Part shown: one piece after another, positions 22,480-33,884 of the stretch
Position numbering within the stretch: position 1 is the stretch's first letter
How the letters are laid out: every line of letters begins with the position of its first letter
DNA from: Cannabis sativa
Taxonomy: Eukaryota > Streptophyta > Magnoliopsida > Rosales > Cannabaceae
Assembly (NCBI RefSeq): GCF_029168945.1
Contig: NC_083605.1
Coordinates: forward strand, 40,809,280 to 40,873,279
Length of the DNA stretch: 64,000 nucleotides
Direction of reading: 5' to 3'
Translations under genes and position numbers: made by a program
Notes under the pieces: generated by a model
The model's database searches: none
Seen by the model: the letters and a program-made list of their open reading frames with translations, nothing else
Told to the model about the DNA's origin: nothing

Positions 22480-23374
22480 TTGTCCTCAAAATCTAACCTG
22501 ATTAGCTCTGGATGTTGAGTCCTCATATCAGATTCCAACTCCTAGGTGGCTTCCTCCACCTTGCTATTTCTCCAGAGCACTTTGACCAAAGCAATGGTCT
22601 TGTTTTGAAGAGCTTTCTCCTTTCTATCCAGAATCTGAACAAGCTACTCTTCATAGGATAAGTCTGACTGCAGTTCAAGGGCTTCATAACTCAAGATATG
22701 AGTTGGGTCTGAAACATATTTACTCAACATTGAAATATGGAATACATCATGGACAGCCGACAGTGCTATTGGTAAGGCTAGTCGATACGCTACCTGCCCG
22801 ACCTTCTCAAGTATCTAAAATAGCCCAATGAACCTAGGGCTCAACTTACCCTTCTTCCCGAAGCGCTTGATACCCTTCATTTGTGAAACCCGCAGGAAAA
22901 CATGTTCCCCTGCCTGAAATGTGACATCTTTGCGCTTCGGATCAGCATAACTTTTCTGCTTGCTTTGGGAAGCAAGCATCTGAGCCCTAATCTTGTCAAT
23001 AGCTTCATTGGTCCTCTGAACTAATTCTGGACCCAAGTACTTCCTTTCTCCAGTTTCATCCCAATGAATAGGGGAGCAACATTTCCTACCATATAGCATC
23101 TCATAGGGAGCCATCCCTATTGTACTCGAGTAGCTATTGTTGTAGAAGAACTCAATCAAAGGCAAGTACTTACTCCATGAACCCTCAAAGTCCATGACAT
23201 AAGCTCGCCGTAAATCTTCCAGTATCTGAATTGTCTTTTCTAATGGACCATCAGTTTGAGGGTGAAAGGTTGTGCTAAAATTTAGCTTGGTACCCATAGC
23301 CTTCTGAAGACTCACCTAAAACTTTGATGTAAACTTTGGATCTCTGTCTGAAATAATGGATTTAGGAGCTCAAT
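22480..23374 (-). pseudogene. Element C integrase C-terminal half and chromodomain
   Basis: Open at 23315-22815 with integrase segments FHPQTDGPLEKTIQILEDL (contains the catalytic glutamate region) and MAPYEMLYGRKC. An in-frame stop precedes the GQVAYRLALP region. Chromodomain traces (NSKVEEAT then a stop in place of W, ELESDM) lie at about 22500-22560. Several stops make it non-functional. It continues the integrase at 25902-25693 on the other side of solo LTR J. Confidence 0.8.
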
Positions 23375-25692
23375 TGTAACACCCTAACTAACATAGGCGT
23401 ATTACGTGATTTTTAAACATACTGTGCAGCTCGTTGCTAATCAACGAGGTTTATGGAAAAACGTGATTAATTAAAATTTTTGCTTTTTAATTAAACTTAT
23501 AAAATAATATTACAAAAGACTCGGGATCCCGATTATAAAATCATTTACAAAAGATTTAACTGATTAACTGATACATAAAATAAATGTCGTCTAACGACCA
23601 GTTACAAAAATCAGCCTCGCTGTCCCGATGATTGTACGCTCCAGGCCTAACCGCCCCGAGATGTACAATCTTCACAAGCTCGCTCACGGTCCATCAACTT
23701 TAGCCTTGCCTTTACCTACACATAAACGTAGAACTGTGAGTCGACAGACTCAGTAAGAAAAGCATAATAATACTCATACATAATTCTAACTGCCGTGTCC
23801 AACACGATACTGAGTCCCGCTACTGCCGTGTCCAACACGGCATCGAGCCACTACCGCCATGTCCAACATGGTACCGAGTTCCGAACGTTCATAGGGACCG
23901 GTACTATTGACACGTAACAACCCGATCGGTCGAACCGGTCATACTCCGCCGCTCGGTCATACTCCACCGTACCGACGTGTTACTATACCCTCCCGATCGG
24001 CCGAACCTGGCCATACTCCGCCGCTGGTCATACTCCAGCCGTACCGACGGATACGTCAATAGTACGGAACCACCAACCAAGTGTCAGCCTGATCGGTCGA
24101 ACCGGTCATACTCCGGCTGCTGGTCATACTCCAGCCTGTACCGACGTGACAGGGTTGGATGGTTCGAAGCCAACATACTTAACTAATGTAATCTAACAGG
24201 CTTCCTACATGCACGCTAAACATGTAATCTACATATGCATACTGTTATACTAATCTTACCTGGATTCTGAATTCAGGTGTGCCGGTCAACCTGACTAGAA
24301 CTTTAGCTGAGCGGCGGATTACAGGCTCCTAAACCATAAAAATCACAACACTATAAGTGACACGCTAAATCACTTCCCGGGGACTAAAACTAGGAACAAA
24401 GTTTCCCTATCGATAAAAAGCATGGCAATACCCCCTAAAACATAAAAACGAGGAAAAACACGGGTTCTAAAAATTCCCCAACCGGCAGACCGGTTGCCCA
24501 ACCGGAATTCCGGTTCTGGGAATTTTCGAAGCCCATCCGGAATTCCGGATGCACAACCGGAATTTCGGTTCCTCGCAGACAGAATTTCAAAAATTCATAT
24601 CTCAACCAATTCAACCCCAAATTGATTCAAACTTTCCAAACCTACTCCATACATCTCAAATTACATTTCCAAGGCATCAAACCTACCCAGAAACCACAAA
24701 CACGAAAAATGCCATTGGAGCTCAAGCTTTGAGTTCTAAACTCAAACTTGAGCAAAACCACCTAACATGCAATCAAACTAGCTTAAATCCTCTTAAACTA
24801 GCATAATATAATCTCTGAAAACAAACAAAAACATTAACAACAATACAGCAACAGTTTCCCAACAATTTCTTCAAAATTTACATTTTTGAGCTAGAAAATT
24901 CAAACTTGAAACAAGGTAGCCTACATGCATTTCTAATAGCTTAATCCACCTCAATTTAACATGCTTACACCCCAGAAATTAATAATAAAGCACAGCAATA
25001 ACAACAGCCACAATTCATGCATGCATTTCATCAAATTTTCATAAAACTCAAGAAAACACAAAGGGGAAGTTCTAAGAGATCAAACCTTGATTAGATTACA
25101 CAAAGATGAGATGAAAATCACAAGAATTTGAGCAGAAAAATCCCAGCCCTAGCAGCCAAGCCTTGGCCGAAAAGAGAGAGAGAGAGCTTTGAGTGTGTGA
25201 TTTTGAAATGTTCTTTCTAATTTTTTACTAAGTGTAGAAATGAGAGAAAATGAATAAAAGCCACTTATCATATTACATTTCAGCCAATAATTAAATAAAA
25301 TAACATTTATTTTCAATTTAATCAAGTCACTAAAAGACAAAAGTCATTGGGGCAAAAAGACCATTTTGCCCCTCCACACTAAAATCACATAAATCATACT
25401 AAAGGGGTATTTTTGGGAAATTCTAAATTCTCGGCCATTCCCGACATTCCCAATGTCTAATAAACCGTCCCAAACTAATAACATGCTAAGTTGTGATTTC
25501 TACTGAGCCAAACGCCGAGTTCCAAAATATCGGGCACCGAAAATGCAAAATATGAAAACTACTGAATAACATAACCATGCATTTCTGAATTCCATAAATA
25601 ACAGTAATAAATTATTTAAATAGCTATAAATAATTTTTCATAAATAATCATGATTAACTGCTAATTTCCAAATTAACTAAGCGGGCTTTACA
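23375..25692 (-). repeat. Element J: solo LTR of the Tekay family of D and E
   Basis: 2.3-kb LTR (TGTAACACCC...GGGCTTTACA) with no internal region, lying inside the integrase gene of element C. It aligns with the D and E LTRs along its length, including the CCGGAATTCCGG block (24478-24575) and the tandem CGTGTCCAACACG blocks (23786-23880). Flanks TCAAT and TCCAT differ at one base and fit a 5-bp target duplication with one later mutation. Joining the flanks restores continuous integrase homology (RLHG, then PKSI). Solo LTRs arise by recombination between the LTRs of a full element. Confidence 0.88.
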
Positions 25693-26530
25693 TCCATGGA
25701 GACGAACTATCTCCTTCACATAGAGTTCAGCGTACTGATCCACTGAGTATGTAACTTTCACTGGCAGAAAGTGTGCTGATTTTGTGAATATGTCCACTAT
25801 GACCCATATCGAATCATACATTCTCGTGGTTCTAGGCAAACCAGTAACAAAATCCATCACAATGTCCTCCCACTTCCACTCAAGAAGGACTAAAGGTTGC
25901 ACTAACCTTGCCGGCCTTTGATGTTCAGGCTTTGATTTGCTGGCAGGTTAAGCATTTGGACACGTAGTCTACCACAAATCTTTTCATCCCATACCACTAG
26001 AAGTAGGGTTTTAAATCCTGATATATCTTGGTAGTTCCTGGATGCAGTGAATAAGGTGTGGTGTGAGCTTCATCAAAGATCTCTTTCTTAAGCTCATCAA
26101 CACTAAGAACACACACTCGAGCTTTATACAGTAACAATTCATTATTCGAGATTGGAAAGTCTTTAGGCCGACCAGCCAATACCTCATCTCGAATCTTGAC
26201 TAGCTCAGAATCTTCTAGTTGTGCCTTTCTGATTCTTTCTAGTAAATCAGACTGGAGTGTCAAGTTGTGTAACTTTCCAACTACAAACTCAATCCCCGCA
26301 CTAAGCATCTCAGAAACTAGTTGAGGGGCTATCAAAACTGTGGTGCGAACCTGCCTGGGACCTCTTCTACTTAGCGCATCAGCCACAACATTGGCTTTCC
26401 TGGGGTGATACAGAATCTCCCAATCGTGATCCTTAACAAGTTCTAGCCACCTTCTCTGCCTCATGTTTAAGTCTTTCTGGGTGAAAAAGTACTTGAGACT
26501 TTTATGATCAGTATAAATCTCGCATTTTTC
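25693..26530 (-). pseudogene. Element C RNase H end and integrase N-terminal half
   Basis: Frames 26464-25997 and 25902-25693. The first has the RNase H end (VVADALSRR), the linker, and the integrase zinc-finger region with [18 protein letters not shown]. The second has integrase core segments WKWEDIVMDFVTGLP with the first catalytic aspartate, and IVRLHG. A stop and shift between them removes the CxxC part. Interrupted at 25692 by solo LTR J. Confidence 0.8.
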
Positions 26531-26533
26531 ACC

Positions 26534-28170
26534 TTAAAGATAGTGTCGCCATATCTTTAGAGCAAAAACCACAGCAGCAAGCTCTAGGTCATGAGTTGGG
26601 TAGCGCTTCTCATAATCCTTGAGTTGACGGGAGGCATAGGCTATGACTTTGTCAGCTTGCATCAGAACACATCCCAGACCCTGTCTGGATGCATCACAAT
26701 AAACAATGAATTTCCCTTGATTTGATGGCAAAGCCAACACCGGAGCTGTTATCAAATGTTGCTTCAACTCTTGAAAACTTGCTTCACATTTGTCTAACCA
26801 CACGAATCGCTAATTTTTCTTAGTTAACTCAGTCAGTGGCATAGAGATTTTAGAGAATCCCTCGACGAAGCGTCGGTAATACCCTGCTAAACCGAGGAAA
26901 CTTCAAATTTCGGTCACTAATTTTGGTCTCGGCCAATTCTTTACTAACTCGATCTTGCTTGGATCAACCATAATTCAATTCTTCCCAGCAATGTGCCCTA
27001 GAAAAGATACCTCAGACAACTAGGATTCACACTTTTTGAATTTTGCATACAACTTGTAATCCCTAAGTTGCTTCAATACCATTCGAAGATGATGCTCATG
27101 CTCCTCTTCTGACTGAGAGTATACAAGGATATCATCGATAAACACTATGACGCAGTTATCGAGGAAATCCTTGAATACCCTATTCATGAGATCCATAAAG
27201 GCCGTAGGAGCATTAGTCAATCCGAACGACATTACTAGAAACTTATAGTGCCCATATCTGGTTCAAAACGCAATCTTTGGTATATCTTCTTCCCGTATTC
27301 TGAGTTGATGATAGCCAGATCGCAGGTCAATCTTCGAAAATATCATCTTTACCCAAAGTTGATCAAACAAATCGTCAATTCTGGGTAACGGATACTTGTT
27401 CCTGATCGTCATTTTGTTTAGTTCCCGATACTCAATACACATTCTGAGGGAACCATCCTTCCTCTTCACAAACAGAATCGGAGCTCCCAGGGCGATACAC
27501 TGGGTCGAGTAAACCCAATATCAAGCATCCCCTGAACTTGTAACTTAAGCTCCTTGAGTTCTGCTGGAGCCATTCTATATGGAGCTTTAGAAAAAGGTTC
27601 GGCTCCAGGTGCCAGATCAATTACAAAGTCAATTTCTCGTTGTGATGGTAATCTTGGCAACTACTTGGGAAATACATCGAGAAAGTCTTTAACCACTCTG
27701 ACTACCTCAGGCCCAAATGTTTCAGGTCTGCTGGAGTCCATCACTACTACTAAAAATCCTACACATCCACTATGTAGTAGATCCCTAGCCCTTAACATAG
27801 AAATAACCGAGATTCGAGACCCCTGAACTGATCCAACATATACAAATGGATTTTCACCTTCTGGCTGAAAAGTCACAATTTTTCGCTTACAGTCTACACT
27901 GGTCGAATACTTGGACAGAAAATCCATCCCAAGTATAATGTCAAACTCCATTAATTCCAGTTCGATAAGGTCAGCACTCAACTTCCTATCCTCGATCCTA
28001 ACTGGCATAGACCTAATGCGCCAATTGGAGAGAACTAACTCCCCGCTAGGCATTGGGTTCCAAACCCTCTTTCAAGTATATCACAAGGCCTTCCCAAAAG
28101 ATCAATTATCTGTGTAACTACATATGAGCGTGTAGCTCCTGAATCAAATAATACAGTGTACAAGGAGTTG
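26534..28170 (-). pseudogene. Element C protease, reverse transcriptase and RNase H
   Basis: Protease DSGA motif at about 28140-28155, followed by the frame 28053-27661 ([17 protein letters not shown]). Reverse transcriptase is split over 27660-27466, 27469-27263 and 27232-27020, with [21 protein letters not shown] and catalytic FIDD. RNase H frame 26803-26534 has YCDAS and [16 protein letters not shown]. At least four stops or shifts interrupt the reading. Homology to the intact-looking pol of D (48475-51366) is clear throughout. Confidence 0.85.
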
Positions 28171-28189
28171 TTGACAAGAAGCTAACCTG

Positions 28190-29316
28190 TCACCACAGAA
28201 TGATTGGCTGCAGCATCAGCTTTGGTAATGGCAAACACCTGAGTAGGTACAGGTTTTGCCTTTGACTTCTGCTCTTCTTTCTTCGCTTGAGGGCAATCTT
28301 TCTTGAAATGCCCCACCATGCCGCACTGAAAACATGTCTTCTGGTTGCACTTACCCGGATGATGTTACTTACAACGTGGGCACTCAAGGTAAGAGTAACC
28401 CTGGCGTCCACCTCTGCCTCGGTTCCCACGGAACCGCTTGCTCTGCCCCAAGCCACCAAATGCCAGGGTAACTTTCCTCTTCTGATCAGTGGTGGAATCA
28501 CCACCATCCCTACCATAAACAAGAGTAGGAAGGGTGGGGGTTCCACAAACATTCGGAGTCACTCGGGGCTCTTGAAGGAATTCTACCGCACCCGCAGATC
28601 GCAGGGCCTTCTCAACCATTTGCGCATAGGATGTTGCTTCATTGGTAGTGATTACCAGATCATGTCTAATCTTTACATTCAAACCGGCTAAGTACTTTTC
28701 TTTCTTACTGAAGTCAGTTGGCACGTTACCCACGGCGAGTTTGGCCAAACAGACGAACTTTGTGGTATACTCAGTGACTGACATAACAGTGACGTCCCGG
28801 GTGAGGGACACCAACTCCTACCACACGAGAGCGTCATCCTGGAACTGAAATGTGGGGAAGGTCACTCGATCATTTCCAACTACCCCCATAAAATTTAAAA
28901 TTCGTTCAATCACAGTGAGCCACTATTCGGCCTTCATTACATCAGGACCTCCCAGAAACACTGGAGGCTTGCTTACGGAACCTTTCGTATGACGGCTCCA
29001 TACGGTTGCTAGCAACAGGTTGTTCTACTGGCACTACTGGAGCTACAGCGGCCTGAGCTTGTTGTGGAGGCACCGCAAGAAGACCTTGCTGCCTTAATCT
29101 CAGAATTTCTTCATCTTGTTGGCAGATTCAATCTTGCATTTTCGCAAACCACTGCTCCCAATCTAGAGGAGCTTGTGGTGGATTCACAAGACGACCACCC
29201 TGAGCTCTGCCACAGCCACGGCAACGACCACGGAGATTCTGGGGAATTTTAATTCCCTGACCGCCTCCGGTCTCAACCATATTATCCTGACTTCTTGTAT
29301 TTTGCTGGGCGTCCAT
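28190..29316 (-). pseudogene. Element C gag
   Basis: Starts at ATG 29316 (MDAQQNTRSQDNMVETGGG), about 250 bp inside the primer site. Gag core traces lie at 28814-28365 (SVTEYTTKFVCLAKLA, FSKKEKYLAGLN), then a CCHC zinc knuckle at about 28296-28340 (CFQCGMVGHFKKDC). Several stops lie between 29130 and 28815. Homologous to gag of D and E. Confidence 0.8.
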
Positions 29317-29561
29317 TTTATAGGACTTAGCCTACGAACCCATAAGCCAGGCAGGTTAGACAGCGATCATAAAGCTTAATACCGCTCTTATGCACTTAAA
29401 GGTAACACACTTAAAATAAATAATTATAATCTAATATTCTTCCTAACATGCTTTAATTATCACAGAGATACTAAACAAGTACGAGCTTACTGATCCGTGA
29501 GCCGAGCTTTCTCTCATGAAGATTGTACATGTCTTGGCAAGCTTCGGCAGATAAACTTAGC

Positions 29562-29574
29562 GGCTCTGATACCA
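29562..29574 (-). other. Primer-binding site of element C
   Basis: On the minus strand TGGTATCAGAGCC, the exact plant tRNA-iMet primer site, four bases inside the LTR edge at 29579. Confidence 0.85.
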
Positions 29575-29578
29575 AAAT

Positions 29579-29799
29579 TGTAACGCCCTAATGTTAAGGC
29601 ACGCTATAGTGCTTTCTTTGCTAATCAAAGATTTTTTCAAAAAACGTGTCAAATTCAAACTTTTATAATAATTATTAAACTTTATAATTTACATAATAAT
29701 TTACAAAGACCGAGATCCCGATTCTAAACTTTTATACAAAATATGCCAAAATACCATATCCAGGTCGCACAGCGAGTACAAAATAATATCCCTAGATGT
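29579..29799 (-). repeat. Element C 5' LTR, truncated
   Basis: Matches the first 220 bp of the 3' LTR (20448 on), then homology stops within CCTAGATGTC and Copia leader begins. About 1.8 kb of this LTR is missing together with the rest of the G LTR and its primer site. Confidence 0.85.
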
Positions 29800-32234
29800 C
29801 CTTTCATGGAATTAATTTCAAATTTTTTGTGTAATTTTGTATTTAGATTTTTATTTTTCATATTTCAAATCTAATTATAAAAATTAAATTAATTAATATT
29901 TTTTTGTTAATTTTAGATATTAGTGATATTTGAACCTTGAAAATAGGTAAAAATCTATCTTTTTACTTAGTTGGTTATCTTATTTTTAAAATTTGATTAT
30001 TTTATCTTATTTTGAAATTTAAGGTCAGATATTTTATATTGTAAATTATTTATTTGATTTTTAATAAATTGACCTTATTTGAAATTTAAAATAAGATTAT
30101 TTTAATCAAGAAATTTTAAATTGTAACAAAATATTTTGCTAATTTTTAAATTTTGTTATTTTATTTAAATTAAATTATAAAATTCGATAAATGATATCTA
30201 TTTATCATTTTATTTTATTGAATATTTAATTTTATTTTAATAAAATGAAATTTGAAAAGTTGTTAGCATCTTTTTGAAATAGATATTTAGGTTTGTTAAA
30301 AACCTAATTTTTTAAATTTAAAGGTTTAATTTTGAAATTAATTATTTAATTTTAATTTTTTTTCGAAAATATTTTTTTATTATTTTTAATTTTTTGAAAT
30401 TATTTAATTTTTTAATTAATTTAAATTAAATAAATCCTATATCCAACTATCCAACTTGTTACATGCTTGTGTGTTTGATATAATGTTCAATTATTAAACT
30501 TTTTTTATAAAACCTATTATTGCTTGATCTAAATTGCCATAGTTAACTTATTGACAGATCCAATGATCTGATTTTGACCAATGATTCAATTGCCAATAGG
30601 TCAAATAAATAATTTGTAACAGGTAAATTTTACAATCTTCTTTCATTTGTGTATAAACCTAGTAACATGATAGGATCCATCCAAATCAGTGTGCCTATGT
30701 AAGCCTATATGTTTGCTTTGGGCTTATATGCATATAGGGAGCCCATCTAATTTTTTGTAATTAAAATGGACTAGGTTGCTAAATAAAATGATCACTTATC
30801 ATAGATTTTATTTAGGCCCAATTCATATTTGGGCCTATTCAATTAATAACAGTGGTTCATTTAAGGTTAAATTCCTCTCATTGGGCCTTGTGTGAGAGTT
30901 AGGGGGCCATAGTAGTGGGTACGACATACTGAACCCAGCCTTCCCTCACATGAACAACCCCAATTGTGAAGGCCCATTTGCCTCATTTGAATAACTGTAC
31001 TAGGTTAACTAGTTTAACCTAATAAAATTGATTAGCAACATAATTAATTTTGAAATATATGAAATTATTTTTTCATTTGATTATTTTGAAATTAATCTAA
31101 GAAAAACACACTTAGTTTAATGAAACTTATTCAAGATAAACTATATGTATTTTTCTTTTATTTAATTAAATAATGAAGTTATAACTAATTAGATTCTTCT
31201 AGATACTTAATTATTTAATATTTCATAAAATATATTTAAGTTGAAAATTAGTTATTTATAACTAATTTTGGATCAACTTGGATTTGAATATTTTTAAAAT
31301 TAATAATTAAGTTGAATTTTTCTAGGAAGTTAGTTATTGAGATATTCTTTAAATATTGTTTTAAGTTAAAAATTTATTAATTTTGGATCAACTTAAAATG
31401 GAATATTTTTTAAATTAAGGTGATTAGTTCAAGATACTTAATTTGTTATTTAATTAAATTTTTGAAAATAATTTAAGTTGAAAATTTTGTTATTTTAGAA
31501 CAACTTAAATTAGATATTTTTCAAATATTTTTGAAATTTTATATATTTACATATAATATTTTCAAAAATTAATTTTTGAAAATTAAATTAAAGTTGAAAA
31601 TAAATGATTTAATTAATTTTGGATCAACTTAAATTAAGTCATTTTCATTATTAAAATATATAGACTAAAATAAGTGATTAAATAAAAATATATTTTAAAT
31701 AATGAGCTTTAATCAAGAGACATTCAATCTCCATTGTTGGTTCTACATAGTTCTTGTTTTAGTGAGTAATCATCCATAATGGATGAACGTTCATTAGCAA
31801 TTTAACGACGTACCATCTCGAAAGATAAGTATTATTTGTAAGTATTTTATTCTTAGTATTGATCACCCTAATGGTGGCTAATATTAGTAAGACTTACAAA
31901 AATATGAAACAATGGTGGAGGCTCATGAAATTGGACTGACCTTGACTCTCGCCTAAACGGGACAACGTCAAATTCTCTTTTCGATCGAATAAAAGGTTGA
32001 TATAATGTTTGTAATTTTAGATGAGTTGACTACTCTATTCAATGAATGATATCTTTGACTCTCACCTAAACGGGACACTATATCAGTTTGTTGAAAACCT
32101 TGGAAAATATTAAATATGTTTTATTTTGGTATTTTTACAAACATATTTGTTATACTTGTTATTTTCTGATCTTGTGTATGAATTTATAGAACCAAATGAT
32201 TTATTTCTGTTTATTGATATTTGTAGTGTCAAAA
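29800..32234 (+). mobile_element. Copia element G, 5' leader
   Basis: Long AT-rich non-coding leader before gag, homologous to leaders of F (minus, to 42836) and H (minus, to 63019). Shared landmarks: a block with GGCCC and CGTACCCACT at 30890-31010 (F 41165-41270, H 62155-62270), an A/T region with several inverted repeats (31238-31640), and a duplicated 23-bp motif (31942-31964, 32055-32077). The first part with the primer site is deleted. There is no open frame of note. Confidence 0.75.
31942..32077 (+). repeat. Duplicated leader motif of Copia G
   Basis: Two copies of TTGACTCTCGCCTAAACGGG plus ACA, 113 bp apart, the second with one change (CTCACC). The same pair is in F (39536-39558, 39638-39660) and H (60955-60977, 61077-61099) on the minus strand, 102-122 bp apart. 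Confidence 0.85.
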
Positions 32235-32887
32235 TGGAAAACCCACACCCCGACCCTCTCCAAGTAAATGCCTTTGCAAATAAACTCTATAGTGTGAAAA
32301 TGCTTCCTGGTAAAAGCATTAATTAACATTTGTTGATGATGAATCTGAAGTTCCAAAAAGCAAATTTGCTGGGAATTGAATTATGTAGAGAACAATGGGT
32401 TCAATACATTCTTAATAGTCTTCCTCCTGAGTATAATGGATTTGTTGTATCTTATATGATCAACAATTTTAACTCATCTGACATGGACAAGCTAGAAGCA
32501 GAATTGCGTGCTTATGAACGGAGCTTACCTGCAAGGAGGCCACCCTCAAGTTTTGCAGACTTAAGTAAGAGGAAAAGAATTAAATATGAAGCTTCTAACA
32601 AGGCTGCTTCTTCAAGTTCAAATTGTGAAACAATTGATAGTAGTACACTTCAATGTTCAAATTGTAATGAGAAGGGACATCAGGAAGAACGATGTCCCAG
32701 ACTTCTAAACAATTTGAATGAAGGTAATGTTTTTGTTATTGAATCATGTGTTTTAGAGAATGACAAATCCTTCTGGATTGTTGATTCTGGATCTACTAAC
32801 CATGTTTGTTCTTCATTGCAGCTGCTTGAAACTTGGGATTATTTAAATCCAGGGAAGTTGAAGCTCAAAGTTGGAAATGGCGAATGA
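32235..32887 (+). pseudogene. Copia element G gag (internally deleted) and start of protease
   Basis: ATG 32235 (MENPHPDPLQVNAFANKLYS) follows the leader, then a TAA at 32324; the frame from 32330 continues with gag C-terminal homology (LNSLPPEYNGFVVSYMINN), a CCHC knuckle (CSNCNEKGHQEERC, about residue 108) and the protease motif WIVDSGSTNHVC. Compared with ordinary Copia gag, about 150 residues between the N-terminus and the LYS/MKMxPG segment are missing. H has the same compressed arrangement, so the deletion is ancestral. Confidence 0.75.
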
Positions 32888-33179
32888 GTATCGATCCAAG
32901 CTAAAGGAAAAGCCCGCCTCAAGTTTCAGAAGAAATTTTTAGTTTTAGACAATGTTTTGTTTATTCTGAATTTTAGTAGAAACTTGATTTATGTTTCATG
33001 TTCACAAACACAATTTTATCAATTGAATTTTTTGAGTTCTATTTGCACTATTTCTCGTAATGGATTTCAATTATGTGTTGCTTACATGAAAAAAGGGCTT
33101 TATGTTTTAAGACCGGAAATACAAATCGCGCTTAACACAAACTTTTCAATGTAGTTAAACCTAGAAACCATAAAAGAAA

Positions 33180-33884
33180 AGAGATCGATAATAATGATGA
33201 AATATATCTATGGCATTTACGATTAGGTCATATAGGCTATGATAGACTTCACACGTTAACTAAAGATGGTCCATCGAAAAATATCATCTTGGGTTAATTA
33301 CCAATTTGTGAATCTTTCCTGGAAGGAAAAATGACCAAGCGTTCTTTCTCTGCAAAGGGAGAGCGTGCCAAACAACCTCTTGGTTTAGTACATTTAGATG
33401 TCTGTGGACCTCTAAATGTCAAAGCCAGAGGAGGTTATGAGTATTTTGTCACTTTCATTGACGATTGTTCTAGATATAGTTTTATTTACCTAATGCAAAA
33501 GAAATCTGAAACGTTTGAAAAGTTTCAGGAATTTCATGCTTTGGCTCAAAACCAATTAGGTAAGATATTAAAGATCTTGAGAACTGATAGGGATGGAGAG
33601 TATATGGATATGCAGTTTAAAGATCATTTAATTGAACTTGGAATTGAATCACTGTATACTGCCCCTAGCACTCCACAACAAAATAGAGTTGCAGAAAGAA
33701 GAAATCTTAAACTTTTGTAAATTGTTAGGTCTATGCTGAGCTATTCAACTCTATCTACGTCCTTCTATGGATATGCCATACAAACGACAAACGACATTTT
33801 AAATGTTCTTCCATCTAAAGCAATTCCTAAGACACCTGTCGAACTATGGAATGGTCGTACACCTAGTTTACGCCATTATAGGAT
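33180..33884 (+). pseudogene. Copia element G pre-integrase and integrase
   Basis: YLWHLRLGHIGYDRLHTL at 33208-33262 is the gag_pre-integrs segment. The integrase core frame 33331-33720 has the first aspartate in HLDVCGPL, the second in RTDRDGEY, and the glutamate in NRVAERRN. TAA at 33298 and at 33718 break the frame. It follows the protease region and precedes 33885. Confidence 0.8.

Larger units (their letters stand above)
20448..29799 (-). mobile_element. Element C: Tekay-type chromovirus (Ty3/Gypsy), pseudogene copy
   Basis: Minus-strand element with 3' LTR 20448-22456 (TGTAACACCC...ATTACA), polypurine tract, decayed gag-pol with chromodomain, tRNA-Met primer site (29562-29574) and the first 221 bp of the 5' LTR (29579-29799). 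The rest of the 5' LTR is deleted at 29799/29800. Removing solo LTR J leaves about 7 kb. The LTR differs from that of D, E and J (its start reads AAGGCACGCTACAGTGC), so it is a separate subfamily. It is inserted in the LTR of Copia G. Confidence 0.88.

Noticed and set aside
24478..24575. CCGGAATTCCGG palindromes as a specific transcription-factor site
   Set aside because: The palindromes are real, but I know no factor for them; reported as a repeat block only.
25165..25185. GA-rich microsatellite (also near 21905 and 55800)
   Set aside because: Runs of about 10-16 bases at equivalent places in LTRs; too short to list separately.
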